Shown here one piece after another: positions 13,450 through 24,559 of a stretch of 64,000 nucleotides of DNA. The stretch is from assembly GCA_029964075.1 (NCBI GenBank), contig CM057147.1, positions 24,015,513-24,079,512 on the forward strand, given 5' to 3'. Under the pieces are notes generated by a model. It was not told where the DNA came from, made no database searches, and saw nothing but the letters and a program-made list of their open reading frames with translations. The stretch's first letter is position 1. Each line of letters begins with the position of its first letter. Source of the stretch: Patiria pectinifera (taxonomy: Eukaryota; Echinodermata; Asteroidea; Valvatida; Asterinidae). A program made the position numbers and the translations under genes.

Positions 13450-13721
13450 GGGCCCAATTTCATGGCACTGCTGAGCACACGATTTTGTGCTAACAGAGCT
13501 TCCGTCTATTTCATAGAGACTGTAAGCAGTAAGCACAGCAAAAGCATGCTTACCTCAGAGGAAACAATGGTTACGTAACATTGAAAATCTCCATTTGCGC
13601 GCGCACAACCGTTGGCACATCCACGCTGTGAAATAGTACTTATTGCTTATCACAATTTTCTGCTATAGTAAGCACAGCTATTCTGCTAAACTGATATAAG
13701 CAGCGCCATGAAATTGGGCCC
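13450..13721. mobile_element. MITE with GGGCCCAATTTCATGGC ends
   Basis: The left end GGGCCCAATTTCATGGCACTGCT and right end AGCAGCGCCATGAAATTGGGCCC are long inverted repeats. GTAAGCA words recur inside. No coding capacity. A solo end of the same family lies at 571-595. Confidence 0.75.
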
Positions 13722-14811
13722 TGTTATTTCTAAACTTTCGGCCTCTGTATTATATGGTCTGTGTTCATTATTGCATAATTATAATTACAGAACTTGCATA
13801 ATTACAACCCCGGCTTCTGAGGCCACCTGTTTATAAGCTACTTTTATCCATTCCGGATATTTATGGTAAATACTGGCTACCTACCAATCGCATGTACAAC
13901 TGCCAGTATATAAATGTATATTGGTAAAATGGAATATGCATGTGGACTATAATTACACGCGACCATAATTAACTGTCAAATTTATTTAGCATAACTTTGG
14001 TTGTTAAAAAGGGGAAAAAAACATTGTCATGATGACAAATCAACTCTCTGGTGTACAAAGCCAACTCAAGTTTCAGCGGCCAAGTTTAGCATAATGAGAC
14101 GAAAGTTAAGGTTTCATAAACATCTGTTTGGGTGCTGTGCTATTTGCCGCCAACAAAAATCAAACTGTTGAAAATCTACTTGAGGGCAATTCCATGAGAA
14201 AGTGTATGAACACAGATGAAATACATACCTGTAGAAATATCATGCTTGACTTTTTTCCCACAGCGGTGTCAAACACGACGTGGGCTTGAGCTGCTTATGT
14301 TGATTGGTTGGTGGGTTGGTGGGCGGGTTGGTTGGTTGGTGGACACTTTACTCGGCCATATAATTGTACTCATACAACTCAAGTATTACAGCTTTGCAAG
14401 TATTACAGCTTTGCATTCGAAGACCGGTTTTGCAATCACTGTTGCGCATGCGTCTAATCTGCATAGTTTTTGCATATTACATGTAGATCACGCCCCATTC
14501 CTTTTCGTTTTCTGTACTCTGGAGGTACCGGTACGGCCTGGGTGCATGGACGGTGCCGTATAGCCATCTTCACACGTTACCCGGCCTCGCTGATACCCGG
14601 TCACCGTGGGTTGTACCACTTGGTACTTGGTTTAATGATTGTTATGGCAGCATATGACTTATACCCTAATAATGTAATGCCACTGAAAAGATTTGTCCAA
14701 CAGTGCACAGTATGTGGAAACTTTCAAATGCAAGGTATTTAAATTTTTGCCATATCCTTTGCTTGCAACGTGAATTACCGATAACAAAAATTATTGTCAA
14801 ACCAACAGAAG
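13722..14811. other. Spacer downstream of CENP-Q with a (GGTT)n patch
   Basis: A GGTT-rich tract lies at about 14300-14343 (GGTTGGTGGGTTGGTGGGCGGG) and could form a G-quadruplex on the plus strand. Otherwise I see no exon. The two convergent genes (ending near 3014 and 14881) are separated by roughly 11.9 kb. Confidence 0.5.
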
Positions 14812-14817
14812 TTTATT
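14812..14817 (-). promoter_or_regulatory. Polyadenylation signal of CENP-Q gene
   Basis: AATAAA on the minus strand, about 65 nt after the CENP-Q stop codon, in AAAATAAACTT context. It implies a short 3' UTR. Confidence 0.6.
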
Positions 14818-14880
14818 TTGTTGGCCACTGTTTTGTAGTTCAGTCACTTAAGTTCAAGGAATCTTGAGTTAGAAAAACTC

Positions 14881-17800
14881 CTACTGAGGTAGTGCTGCTT
14901 GAACTGCAGAAACCGCATCCAAGAATTCTGTCATCTCGGCTCCTCCTTCTTCACCCTGTGTCTGGCTCCAATGATGCAATGACTCAACAACTTGCTGCTG
15001 ACATGAACTTCTTACATCCTCAAACTATACAACAGAAAATAAAAATGAAAATAAAAATGAATACAAAATTCACTCGGGATTTGTGGATCTTTACGCAGAG
15101 TTGAAGTTAAGTCCTCGCAAGACAAGTCAATCAGACGTCAATCATAAGCCATTCAGGTACTCCGTCACAAGCTTTCCTAGTAAACTCTGACGAAGGCATT
15201 CGCTTGTCAAAGTTCCACACTACCTGCGATGCTTGAAAACATGCTGGTGACTGACTTGTGATTTGAATTGTGATCTGTGACAGCTGGACTACAATGCCTG
15301 CTCAGCAGGCGCGGTTCTACGGGGGGGCTGGGGGGGGGGGGCTTTAGCCCCCCCCAAAATTTTGTCTAGCCCCCCCAAAATAAATTCCGTAAAAAGAAAC
15401 TGCATTAGAAAAAAGAAGGATTGCGATGTACATGTAAACGGTCTCCCCCTAAAGAAATAGTCGTGGCAAGGGTGCATTTGTAGTTAATATAGTGTGAATG
15501 ATTTTAGGATTTTATTGGCGCTCCCCATATATATGGCATGATCCCCCCCCCCCCTATTGATTTTCGGAGGCCTAAGTGTCTGGAGAAAATAACCGGTCTA
15601 CATTTCAGCACACCTCCCTGAAAAAAATCTGGATCCACCCTGCTAGCGCTCCAGAAATATTGGTTCTACAACCGCACCTGCTGCTCAGGTAGAACAAGGT
15701 GATCTGCTGATCGCAAGTGTCGCCTTTTTTTCGCGGTCGATCCCTATATGTTTCTTATTCATCTTCTTGTAGAAGCTGTTTATTTTCAAGCTGTTGAAGA
15801 AATGATTGGCTCCTGGAATGTATGTTTCTACAAAACAATGGCATTTGCTCATTTTTTTCCATTATGAGTTATGACCTCAATTGACCCCAGATGACCTTTA
15901 TATCATTCAGTGTCATTACAAGTCAAAGTTTATTCTGAAAAATAACATAGCATCGTTTACCTGTGCTGATGTGTTGCTATGGCGACTTTTCCTCAGAGGT
16001 GGTAATCCCAAGACATCTTGCCTGGTATCCTGCAGCAGTGGATTGAGCTATAAAAGAGACAGTCCGTGCACCAGCCATGGATTAGAGTACAAATTACTGT
16101 TTGAAGCAGTGCCAATGACTTGGTTGCTTTACACAGAAATTTAGCCAACAAAACTGTTTTTTTCCTTAGTTCGTATTCACTGTCACAAATTACGCCATAC
16201 TTGTTCTTCGTATGGACTCTGTATAAACAGAAGGTGGCACGCACTTTGTGACCACTCATGAAATATCTATCGGCGAGACTTATGGACTCCCATGTGCAAA
16301 TATAATATATATCTTCGCATGGGCTTCAGGCATCATCAGCAATGCATTCAACTGTCTCTCCCAGTGGTCTCCCCCAACTCTCCCTTTCTTACCGTTGAGG
16401 GGGTACTTTAATGCAGGAGCCCATTGCATGCATACACTGGTTTATGCACAGATGATGCGAAGAATACATACACTTTATACAGGGTGAGTAAAAAAACCCA
16501 AAACCCAAATGTTGGGACCATTGTTTTAGTGAAGTTCTGCATGTAGCTTTTTCAAAATCTAGGATATGAAAGCCCAATTCACAAGCTTTCTTTTAGTACA
16601 AGAATCATTCACGTCACTCATGTACTTTACTAAAAAGGTTTAGTGTTCTTTCAGCAAAACGAAAACAATTCACACACATACGTATGTGATTTGTGTTCGT
16701 TTTGCTGAAAGAACACTCAACTTTTTTGTGATCCGTGTACAGAACCTTAAAACGGTGGTTGTGTTTAAAATTCTGTAACTTGAAAAGTACATGAGTGATT
16801 TGAATGATTCTTGTACTAAAAGAAGGCTCAGGAATTGGACTTTCATGTCCTAGATTTTGAAAGCACTACATGCAGAACTTCACTAAATCAATGGTCCCGA
16901 CATTTGGGTTTCGTTTTTTTTTTACTCACCCTGTACACAAACCCGCATCTTCTTCATGCGAGTGCCAGGCATACAAGCAATGCATTTGAGTCCCTCCAAA
17001 CTCTCCATCTGTAACCAAGTGAGGGCTTGCTTATGCACGCAGTCAATGTTCAGTTTCCTACCTTCTTCATATTTTCTGTATCGTTGTCATGGTGATCTTG
17101 CTGCTCCGCAGCTTCCAGTTTATCCAATTCTTCCTCTTTTTGCTCAAGTAACCTGTTTCAACCACAAGATAAAATCACCGAACAAAAATTAGCTTTGTAC
17201 TACAATCTTTGTCTTTCTCTAGAAGGCAAGTTACTTTATTTGTGGGCATGTGTGGCCTAGCGGTAGAGCACATGCCTCACAATCATGAGATAGTGGGTTT
17301 GAGCCCCGCCGTGGCCATGCATGTTGTACCCTTGAGTAAGGCGCTTTACCTCAATTACTCCTCTCAACCCAGTTGTTAAATAATTGGTACCAGCGTTATT
17401 AAATGCTGGGAAGGTAACAGACTTGCTGTGGAGGAGGTGTGGCAATCCCCCCACAGCAGCAGCATTACATTGAGTCTGGCCCAATTGCTTTGAAACAGAG
17501 ATGGGCACTCCATTCCTGTGAACACATGCAGGTTCGTCTCCTTTACCTTTTAAAAAAAAACATTTAGTTACTTTATTGCAACATCTAGATTCACCATATT
17601 TAGGCAACATTTTATTTTCTTACTGTTATGTTTATAGCAACAACAGTCAAATCCATTAGTCCCTGCCCACTGTAGTCACTGAGCAGCAACACGTCCGCTT
17701 CTCCTATGCCACACTGTGTTCCAGCCGCACACGTTCAAATGTGCATGCAGTGAAAACTCATTGTACAACTTGGGGACCGAACATGACCCTAAGTTTAAAA

Positions 17801-20800
17801 TCCAGGCCACATATAGTGAAACCATGTTACATGTCTGATAAAAAAATGAACACAAACATGAGGTCAATATCTCAATAATATAGCGTCGGTGCCAGGCCGC
17901 CGGCAAGGGGCGCCGGCAAGGACCCACGGTGCAGCCGTAGCGTTGCCCCCCTGCTGCTGGGCCAGGGAGACCCGTTGCTGGACTGCGCTGACTGAGTAGT
18001 GTGACATTTTGTATAACATTCTTTTTGTTGGGAGTTGTATAAAGAAGAGAGCCTCATGTAAAGAAAGTGGCAAGAATATATGGCCTAGAGCCCTGAAACC
18101 CTGAAGAATAGTGTCAGTGGTTTCCTTCGTCTGGCGTGTGACAACCCAGGATCCGGTCGACGTTACAATAAGAATAACGTTTATTAGAATGTGGAAAGAA
18201 GTGGGGATTTTCAATGCTGTCATGAGATTGGTGCAGTCAACATGTATGGAGAACAAAATCACTTTACAGAACCAAGATTGACAAAAATAATTCCACTAAG
18301 TTGTACATGACTTGAAGCTTTGCATGGCGGATGAGATCAATTATAAAGTTTGCGGGTGAGACCATGTGGAAAGATATCTCTTCTTGGAAGAAGTGTGGTT
18401 CTGAAAAGAACCGGTTGCCAACCGGTTGGCAACCGGTTGCCACTAAGTTGTATACGACTTGAAGCTTTGCATGGCGGATGAGATCAATTAAAAAGTTTGC
18501 GGGTAACACCATGTGGAAAGATATCTCTTCTTGGAAGAAGTGTGGTTCTGAAAAGAACCGGTTGCCAACCGGTTCTTTTCAGAACCACACTTCTTCCAAG
18601 AAGAGGTATCTTTCCACATGGTGTTACCCACAAACTTTATAATTTATCCACTAAGTTGATAAAAATCTCTACTTACTCTTGCTGTAGCTGCACTTCTTTG
18701 TCTAGACATTCTACCTGGTTGCTGGTCTCCACCAGCCCTGCTTCCAATATCCGCTGTAAAGGCAGACAAGAACACAGAAGCATACCTCAAGGCCAGTACA
18801 TCAATGGTTTTTGGAAAGTTAAGCTTAAATTTGGGGTGCTGTGGTCCAATGGTTACGGTGTTCGACTTGTGTGCCGTGGTACATGGGTTCGAATCCTGAC
18901 CGTGGGAACATGGTGCTTGTGCTCTTGAGCAAGGCACTTTACCATTATTGCTTCGTCCTTGGGATGGAACGTAAAGCCGTAGGTCCCGTGTGTTGTGTAA
19001 TGCACGTTAAAGAACCCAGTAACACTTAAAGAGAAGGGGTTTGCCCCGGTGTTTCTTGCAGTGGCTGCAATATGCACCGCATTACCATGTAAACCCTTAT
19101 AAAGGTGCTACATAATGGATCTCATATTGCTCATAAAATTCATTTACCCGTCATTAAAAATAGACATAATTACCAGCGCCTTGAGTACCTAATTGTTGGT
19201 AGATACGTGCGCTATATAAGACTCTGGTATTATTATTATTAATATTAAAGGTGCATATGATTATATTCTTTTTGCACTTCAATTTTTTTGGAAGCAACAA
19301 AAGTGCTCAAAATCTTAGGTAGGATGCATAACAACTACCTGTGGAAGTTTGAGCCATACATTTAGAGAAAACAGAAAAAAACATGGCACAATTTATGGGT
19401 CTTGTAACTTAATTCCGTTGCTAATGAATGTTAAAAAGTGTGCCTGCAGGCACACTTTTAAAAAAACCCAACTTCACTGATTGCTTTTCACAAATGATAC
19501 CGTAGAATACCTTCACAGGGTATTTGAAACTATCTTCACTTTTATTAGAAGGCTTTTCTCATTAAATCGGAACGTTCGTTTCCGGATTTTAACAATGCCT
19601 TCTAAAGTGCCTTTAGCTCTTCATTATAATAATAATAATAATTTGGGAGGCTAATCATCCTTACTCGCAGCTGGTATGCTGAATTGCGAAGGACGCGGCT
19701 ACAACGTGGTCGGGCCGCTGGCACGTAAAGGCGCCTATGGCTGCCGGCCACATCGACCCATATATGACCACGGAGCACAGCCTGAGATCGAAAGTGTTTG
19801 ATTTTTCCGGAGGGAGGAAAACCGGAGGGCCCGGAGAAAAAAACTCTTGTGGCACAGGGGAGAACCAACAAATAATTATAATGGGCATTAGGCTTTTCCA
19901 CTCCTAATCATAAGATTAATCACTACAATGTACTCACAGCCTGTTTCTCCATTTCTCGGTAGTTCGGCTGTCTTCTATTGGGAACTTTGAGTGATACAAA
20001 GCTCTTCATAAGCCTGCGAATTAAAATGATGAAATTTAACTCGGTACTGGTCACTCTTGAATATTCACTGTACCTCATGCAAGATTTTATTTCCTGTTTT
20101 ACGAGCGTACACCCAAAAACCATTCATTACAAAGCAAGTCAACCTCGGACATTAATTTTGGAAATTTCTGAAAACAAAATGCAAAAATGTTACACACACA
20201 AAACAGACACTTATTGATGATTTTAAATAGATTAATCCCGGTTTAAAAGTTTGATACTGTTTAGAAATAGTTCTAACCTTGTTTTCAAGTTGTTCAGATG
20301 ATCTTGGATGTCGTTGTGGGCGGGACCACTTGTCTCATTCAGAATCACACTGCAGGAGTCAAGAGGTGTAAATGTTATAAGACACAAAACATAGTACCAG
20401 CATTTTCTCTGATGGTAATACCTTTTTAATTAGTCAAATACTCCATTACCTGCCCAAAAAGTTAATTAGCATGCAGACTACAGCTTTTCTTTTTAATCAG
20501 TGTTTTTTTTAGTTTTACTGTTGACGGCACCGTCTACAAAACAACATCGTTTGAGGGGAAGTACAAATGTACACATGTACTGTGAAATTACTGGTCCTGA
20601 GGTACAGGCCAATTTTGACTACCTCACAATTCCCTGAAGTAAATCATGTTTATTTATTTCATCACAACTCATATGTTGTACCTAATCTAGCTAGCTCCAT
20701 CATCAAGATGACAAATCTTCAACTATCCCTCACTGGATATGAGATATTATCTTCAAGCAAACTTGATTCCTCGATCCTGATTGGTCGATCCATGGCAACA

Positions 20801-23800
20801 AGCCGTGCTACATATAACCATACCACACGGCCACGGTCCATACCGCACTCCGCGTATTGCGCTATTCTAAGCCTACGTGACGCGATTAGTGCTGCACAAT
20901 TCACTGTGAATTCAAAAGTTGCGCGTAGGTTACACAGCATGCGTGTTCCAACTTTACTGTGCGTCAAGTTTGCTTGAAGATAAATTCGTTATCACGCTCG
21001 CGCTCGTGGAACACGGAAAATGTAGTGCGTCTGTGTCCCACATACCACTCGGCCTTCGGCCTCGTGGCATGTGGGACACAGACGCACTACATTATTCCGT
21101 GTTCCACTTGCGCTCGCAAGATAACTAATATTATTACACAGGAAGTAAGTGCCATTTCTCTAACATAACATTTTTAGCATGGAACCACTAACAACCTGAC
21201 CTGCACTTGCTACTGTTGCAAAGTCGAGAGTCTTAGGAGCTACCCTGGGGTATAGCTGCATGGCACTACTGACCTGCTATGGACGGTTGTAAGCTCCTTT
21301 TACCACCATTTAGAACATTGATCATTTCAAAAAGTGCATTTGGCCAATAAAAACACACATATGTATGGGGTGTAATAGTGTTAACACGTCAACCACAGAT
21401 CCTGTCCCAGGATTGGACAAGACAAGGTAACATTGTATTTGCTGTTTACTAGAGACTATGTAACGGCAGCCTCGCTCTGATAAAGTATACGCACAGCAAC
21501 CAATGTAGCAACCAATGTATCTCTGTGGGTGGTGTGTTGTAAAACAAACACCGACTGCTTTAACGTGAGAAACAGTAAGACTACCCTCCCTTGATAAAAC
21601 AAGGCATGTTCTATTTTCCTCGGCCGTTGATCACCTCAGGAGGCTAATATTTCTATGCCAATTGTAGCTTACTTGATGGCACCGTCAGCGATCTGATTCA
21701 AGAATTCTTGGCTCGTCTTGGTCATTGTCTGCCATTTGGCGATGCTCTGGGCTGACACTTGCCTCTCGAGGTAGTCGTCGTCATCTAACATGTTCCTCAG
21801 ATCTGTGTTTGAAAATGCCGCAGTCAAGTTGAGGTACTCAAACTGAAAGCTAGACACTGTTTTGGTCACTCAAATTTTATCACATTTCTTTTTCATTGTG
21901 GACAAATTTGAGCATCGCATAATATGCAATTTGACCCTTCGTGAATTTGAAACGGAGCCTGAGCAAGTGACAGGAATTAAACAGACAAATTTTACAGATT
22001 TTCCTACATCATTATGCTTTTCAACGAAAAATAAGCATTTATGAATGGAATTAAAGAGCATGACTCGGTCTTAACGGCCGTTTAAAACCTTGCAGGGTTG
22101 TGGCCGTGATGACTTAAATGCTTAAATTCATCAGCCCTTCCCAGCATCCTGTTTGCAGGGCAGGGTACAAGCGAAATGCTGCACAGCACTACACACTCCA
22201 CTATGCTACCGTATTAGAGTACTCACTCAACAGTTTACAAAAGAACGATTGGTAGAGAGACCACTAGGAGGGACATTTGAATACATTGCCAACAAAGGCT
22301 GACGCTTATGTGAAGATCCTATGGGATTGTAAATAATGAAAGGTTTGCGGAAACACCATGTGCAAATAATTTCTCAACTAAGAGAATGGTTCTGAAAAGA
22401 ACAGAGGTATAAACTCAGAACCATTCTCTTAGTTGAGAAATAACTCGCACATGGTGTTTCCCCAACCTTTCATTATTTAGTATCTCCACCAAATCTTACT
22501 TATGGAATTGTACCCATTCAGAAAAAAATAAGTCGTGGGTAATTTGCGCCCATCCAGGGCTCTCGAAAGTTGTCACAAGCACAGAGACCGCACTGGCATA
22601 TTAAAAAATACAAACTAGCTGTTTGTTTTTTTAAATTGAGATATACCTGTTTGGCGTCTCCTTTTAGTAGGGCTAACTTCTCTACTTGCGACGGGAATCG
22701 CTTCCTAGAAGAGAACGAAAAAAGGTATTTCGCGCAAACTTCAAAACGTAAATCCATGGGCTTTACAAATCTGCAAAACATCATTACTGTGTCGGCAATT
22801 GGCAAAAGACACAACTTAAAAAACACAGCACGTACATACTCCAAGGTATTAGGGATTTATTTCTGCAAAGTTTTCGCCATTGAAGGGGGCCTCATGAGTG
22901 TACGTGTGTGATCATTGATTAATCATTTATTTGGCTTTTCATCTTACATGAAATATCCTAAAGATGCTTGGGGTTAACTTTAACCTTGCAACAACAAACA
23001 TCCTGATTAATGACGTCATGATGATACTATCAGGCACTGAATCACAAGCAATTTCATTCATTTAGAACTAATGATCAAATTCAGATATTACGTTCCCATT
23101 TTCTGACAGACAAGATTAGCTTGCCGTTATAGTGAAGTTGCTTGACCTTAACTTTTGGAGTTAGTGGAGGTCCATAGTTGTGAGAATTTATAATATCGGA
23201 GTCTTATACAGCGCACGTATCTACCAACTATTAGGTACTCAAGGCGCTGGAGATATGTCTATTATTAAAGAAAGGTAAATAAAGTTTATGGGAAATATGA
23301 GACCCATTATGTACATGTAGCACCTTAGAATGGTTTACAAGATGCTCAGGCGCATATTGCAGCCACTGCCAGAAACACCGGGGCAAACCCCTTCTCTTAG
23401 CGATAAGTGTCACTGGGTTCTTTAACGTGCATTACACAACACAGGGGACCTATGGCTTTACGTCCCATCCGAAGGACAAAGCAATAATGGTAAAGTGCCT
23501 TGCTCAAGAGCACAAGCACCATGTTCCCACGGTCAGGATTCGAGCCCATGTACCACGGCACACGAGTCGAACACCGTAACCATTGGACCACAGCACCCCA
23601 CCCAATTTAAAACACAAATAAAAGTTTGATCACAGCAGTTATTCTACGTGGGCGAGGTTACAACGCAACGCAAAGGTTATCACGGACAATGGAAAAGCTC
23701 ACACAAAACATCAGATACTCACCTGGTTTTTCCCCCTCATTTTTTGTTGTCTCTTCACTGCGGTGCCTCTGTTTGTTCTGGCATCTTCCTGCAAGTCATC

Positions 23801-24320
23801 TGCTGCATCTTGTGTCCTCTCAGCCACTCCTCCTCTCGATCTTGCGCCCCTCCCCCTGCCTCCCCTAGCTGTTGTTTGCCCTTGCCTAGGGCCTGTGGTA
23901 GAGTCACTTCCCCTGGGTGCTTTGGTCTTTTGCCCTCTGCTGGTCGGTCTTGTCACCGGCCCTGAAGAGCTTTGCTGGGAAGACGTGTCCGAGGTCTTTT
24001 GATTCAACGTCTTCAACATCTCAGCAACATCAGCAGAGGACTTTTTGGACTGTTTTCTTCCAGAAGTAGAGCCTGTGTGAGAGAGAGAGAGTTTCACTGT
24101 TAATACAACTTCCATCTGAAAACGTTGGTTTGGCAGATGGTCTTGTTCATCAGAATATCCTTCTTCATAATTTTGTTTTTCTCTACACAACAGCTCATAT
24201 TAATTCAAAGATAGGCAAACCTTTCTTGGCTTGCGGTTTTGCTGCAGCGTTACTGGTCTTGGTTTTTGTCTTGGCTTGCGGTTTGGCTGCAGCAGTCTTG
24301 GTTTTTGCCGTCCTCGGCAT
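14881..24320 (-). CDS. CENPQ: Centromere protein Q (CCAN, CENP-O/P/Q/U complex)
   Basis: Ten exons on the minus strand: 24320-24221, 24072-23723, 22704-22647, 21856-21673, 20349-20278, 20013-19938, 18753-18677, 17152-17062, 16047-15961, 15024-14881. Together they give 412 codons plus stop. CENP-Q belongs to the inner-kinetochore CCAN and binds centromeric chromatin with CENP-U/O/P. The identifying segment is KWQTMTKTSQEFLNQIADGAI, then HLNNLKTRLMKSFVSLKVP, matching the vertebrate CENP-Q WQPLSKST... and HLNFLKKRLL...LKVP block by memory. A Glu/Lys-rich coiled coil follows (LLEQKEEELDKLEAAEQQD), and a VLGLPPL motif corresponds to VLSLPEL. The first 150 residues are basic and low-complexity (AAAKPQAKTKTKT, RGGRGRGARSRGG), making the protein longer than human CENP-Q (268 aa). 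All junctions are GT-AG with matching phases. Exons 3-4 have an alternative pair of acceptors (22700 and 21842) that also keeps frame; I prefer the set given because it yields a basic SPTKRRRQT segment. Confidence 0.85.
15299..15688. mobile_element. G/C-run inverted-repeat element in CENP-Q intron 9
   Basis: The left end GCAGGCGCGGTTCTAC and right end TAGAACC-like GTTCTACAACCGCACCTGC are inverted copies. The interior has long G and C runs (GGGGGGGCTGGGGGGGGGGGG, then AGCCCCCCCC) that could fold on themselves or form a quadruplex. It is non-coding and the boundaries are approximate. Confidence 0.55.
16480..16933. mobile_element. Palindromic Tc1/mariner-type MITE
   Basis: It begins CAGGGTGAGTAAAA, ends TTTTACTCACCCTG and is flanked by TA on both sides. 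The two halves are long imperfect inverted copies meeting near 16683 (CATACGTATG), so the 454-bp element is nearly one palindrome. It lies in CENP-Q intron 8. Its GGGTGAGT terminus imitates a splice donor on either strand. Confidence 0.8.
17242..17545 (+). repeat. tRNA-derived SINE
   Basis: The head has box A TGGCCTAGCGGTAGAGCA and box B GGGTTTGAGCCCC, followed by TTGAGTAAGGCGCTTTACCTC, a body motif common in marine invertebrate SINEs. It lies in CENP-Q intron 7, opposite to the direction of that gene. The 3' boundary is approximate. Confidence 0.7.
17863..18060. other. GC-rich island in CENP-Q intron 7
   Basis: A locally GC-rich stretch (GCCGGCAAGGGGCGCCGGCAAGG and neighbours) stays open on the minus strand over about 60 codons. 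It has no fitting splice phases with the CENP-Q exons around it, which already join perfectly. I treat it as non-coding or as an old insert of unknown origin. Confidence 0.3.
18296..18652. repeat. Foldback element, two direct plus one inverted unit
   Basis: A unit of about 150 bp (GACTTGAAGCTTTGCATGGCGG ... GGTTCTGAAAAGAACCGG) occurs twice in tandem, followed by the inverse of its second half ending CATGGTGTTACCCACAAAC. AACCGGTTGCC palindromes sit at the joints. The RNA would fold into a long hairpin. It lies in CENP-Q intron 7. Confidence 0.75.
18830..19240 (+). repeat. tRNA-derived SINE, about 400 bp, full length
   Basis: The head is tRNA-like (TGGTCCAATGGTTACGGTG as box A, GGGTTCGAATCCTGACC as box B), followed by CTTGAGCAAGGCACTTTACC, a long body ending AGCGCCTTGAGTACC, and a TATTATTATTATT tail. 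An inverted copy lies at 23192-23607. It lies in CENP-Q intron 6. Confidence 0.8.
19241..19937 (+). repeat. SINE-like repeat (19628-19880) in CENP-Q intron 6
   Basis: After (ATA)n at about 19627-19640 a GC-rich body reads GGCTGCCGGCCACATCGACCC ... GGAGGGAGGAAAACCGGAGG ... CGGAGAAAAAAACTC ... GGCACAGGGGAGAACC. The GGAGGAAAACCGGAG/CCCGGAGAAAAAC motif recurs in repeats of many animals. No class can be assigned with certainty. 19241-19620 holds nothing recognisable. Confidence 0.5.
20744..21135. repeat. Compound foldback: inverted-repeat element plus 135-bp palindrome
   Basis: TATTATCTTCAAGCAAACTTGA at the left is inverted as TCAAGTTTGCTTGAAGATAA near 20963-20985. Directly adjoining is a long near-perfect palindrome (TTATCACGCTCGCGCTCGTGGAACACGG ... 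its complement ... AAGATAA) centred on GGCCTTCGGCC at about 21057. It lies in CENP-Q intron 4, with no coding capacity. Confidence 0.75.
22330..22480. repeat. Perfect-looking foldback (TTTGCGGAAACACCATGTG family)
   Basis: Arms of about 65 bp run from AAATAATGAAAGGTTTGCGG to its complement CCCAACCTTTCATTATTTA around a short loop near GAACAGAGGTATAAACTC. The sequence is related to the elements at 8105-8255 and 18296-18652 through CACCATGTG and GGTTCTGAAAAGAAC. Confidence 0.75.
23192..23607 (-). repeat. Inverted copy of the 400-bp tRNA-derived SINE
   Basis: This is the reverse complement of the SINE at 18830-19240: ACCATTGGACCACAGCACC marks the head and CTCAAGGCGCTGG the distal body. It lies in CENP-Q intron 2, in opposite orientation to the first copy. 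Confidence 0.8.
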
Positions 24321-24559
24321 GGCTGTGTTTCAAGTTGATCAGAGTTCCGGATGTCTATAAATGGCTCCAGATGCATCCACATATACACGCAATGTGCACT
24401 CACTCAAAGTACAAACCTATGATTGGAAAGATTGACATGAAATTATTGTTATATTACCAGGAAAATACAATGATAAAAACCTAGCGGGTAGGGCCTAGGG
24501 CCATAACTTTCCAACCGAATATCAAATTATTCCAATCTTTCCCAAGGTCCAACACCAGG

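Noticed and set aside
16934-17000. Possible extra CENP-Q exon on the minus strand (MESLEGLKCIACMPG...)
   Set aside because: Its apparent donor is the end of a mariner-type MITE, and the neighbouring exons 17152-17062 and 16047-15961 already join in phase with good family alignment.
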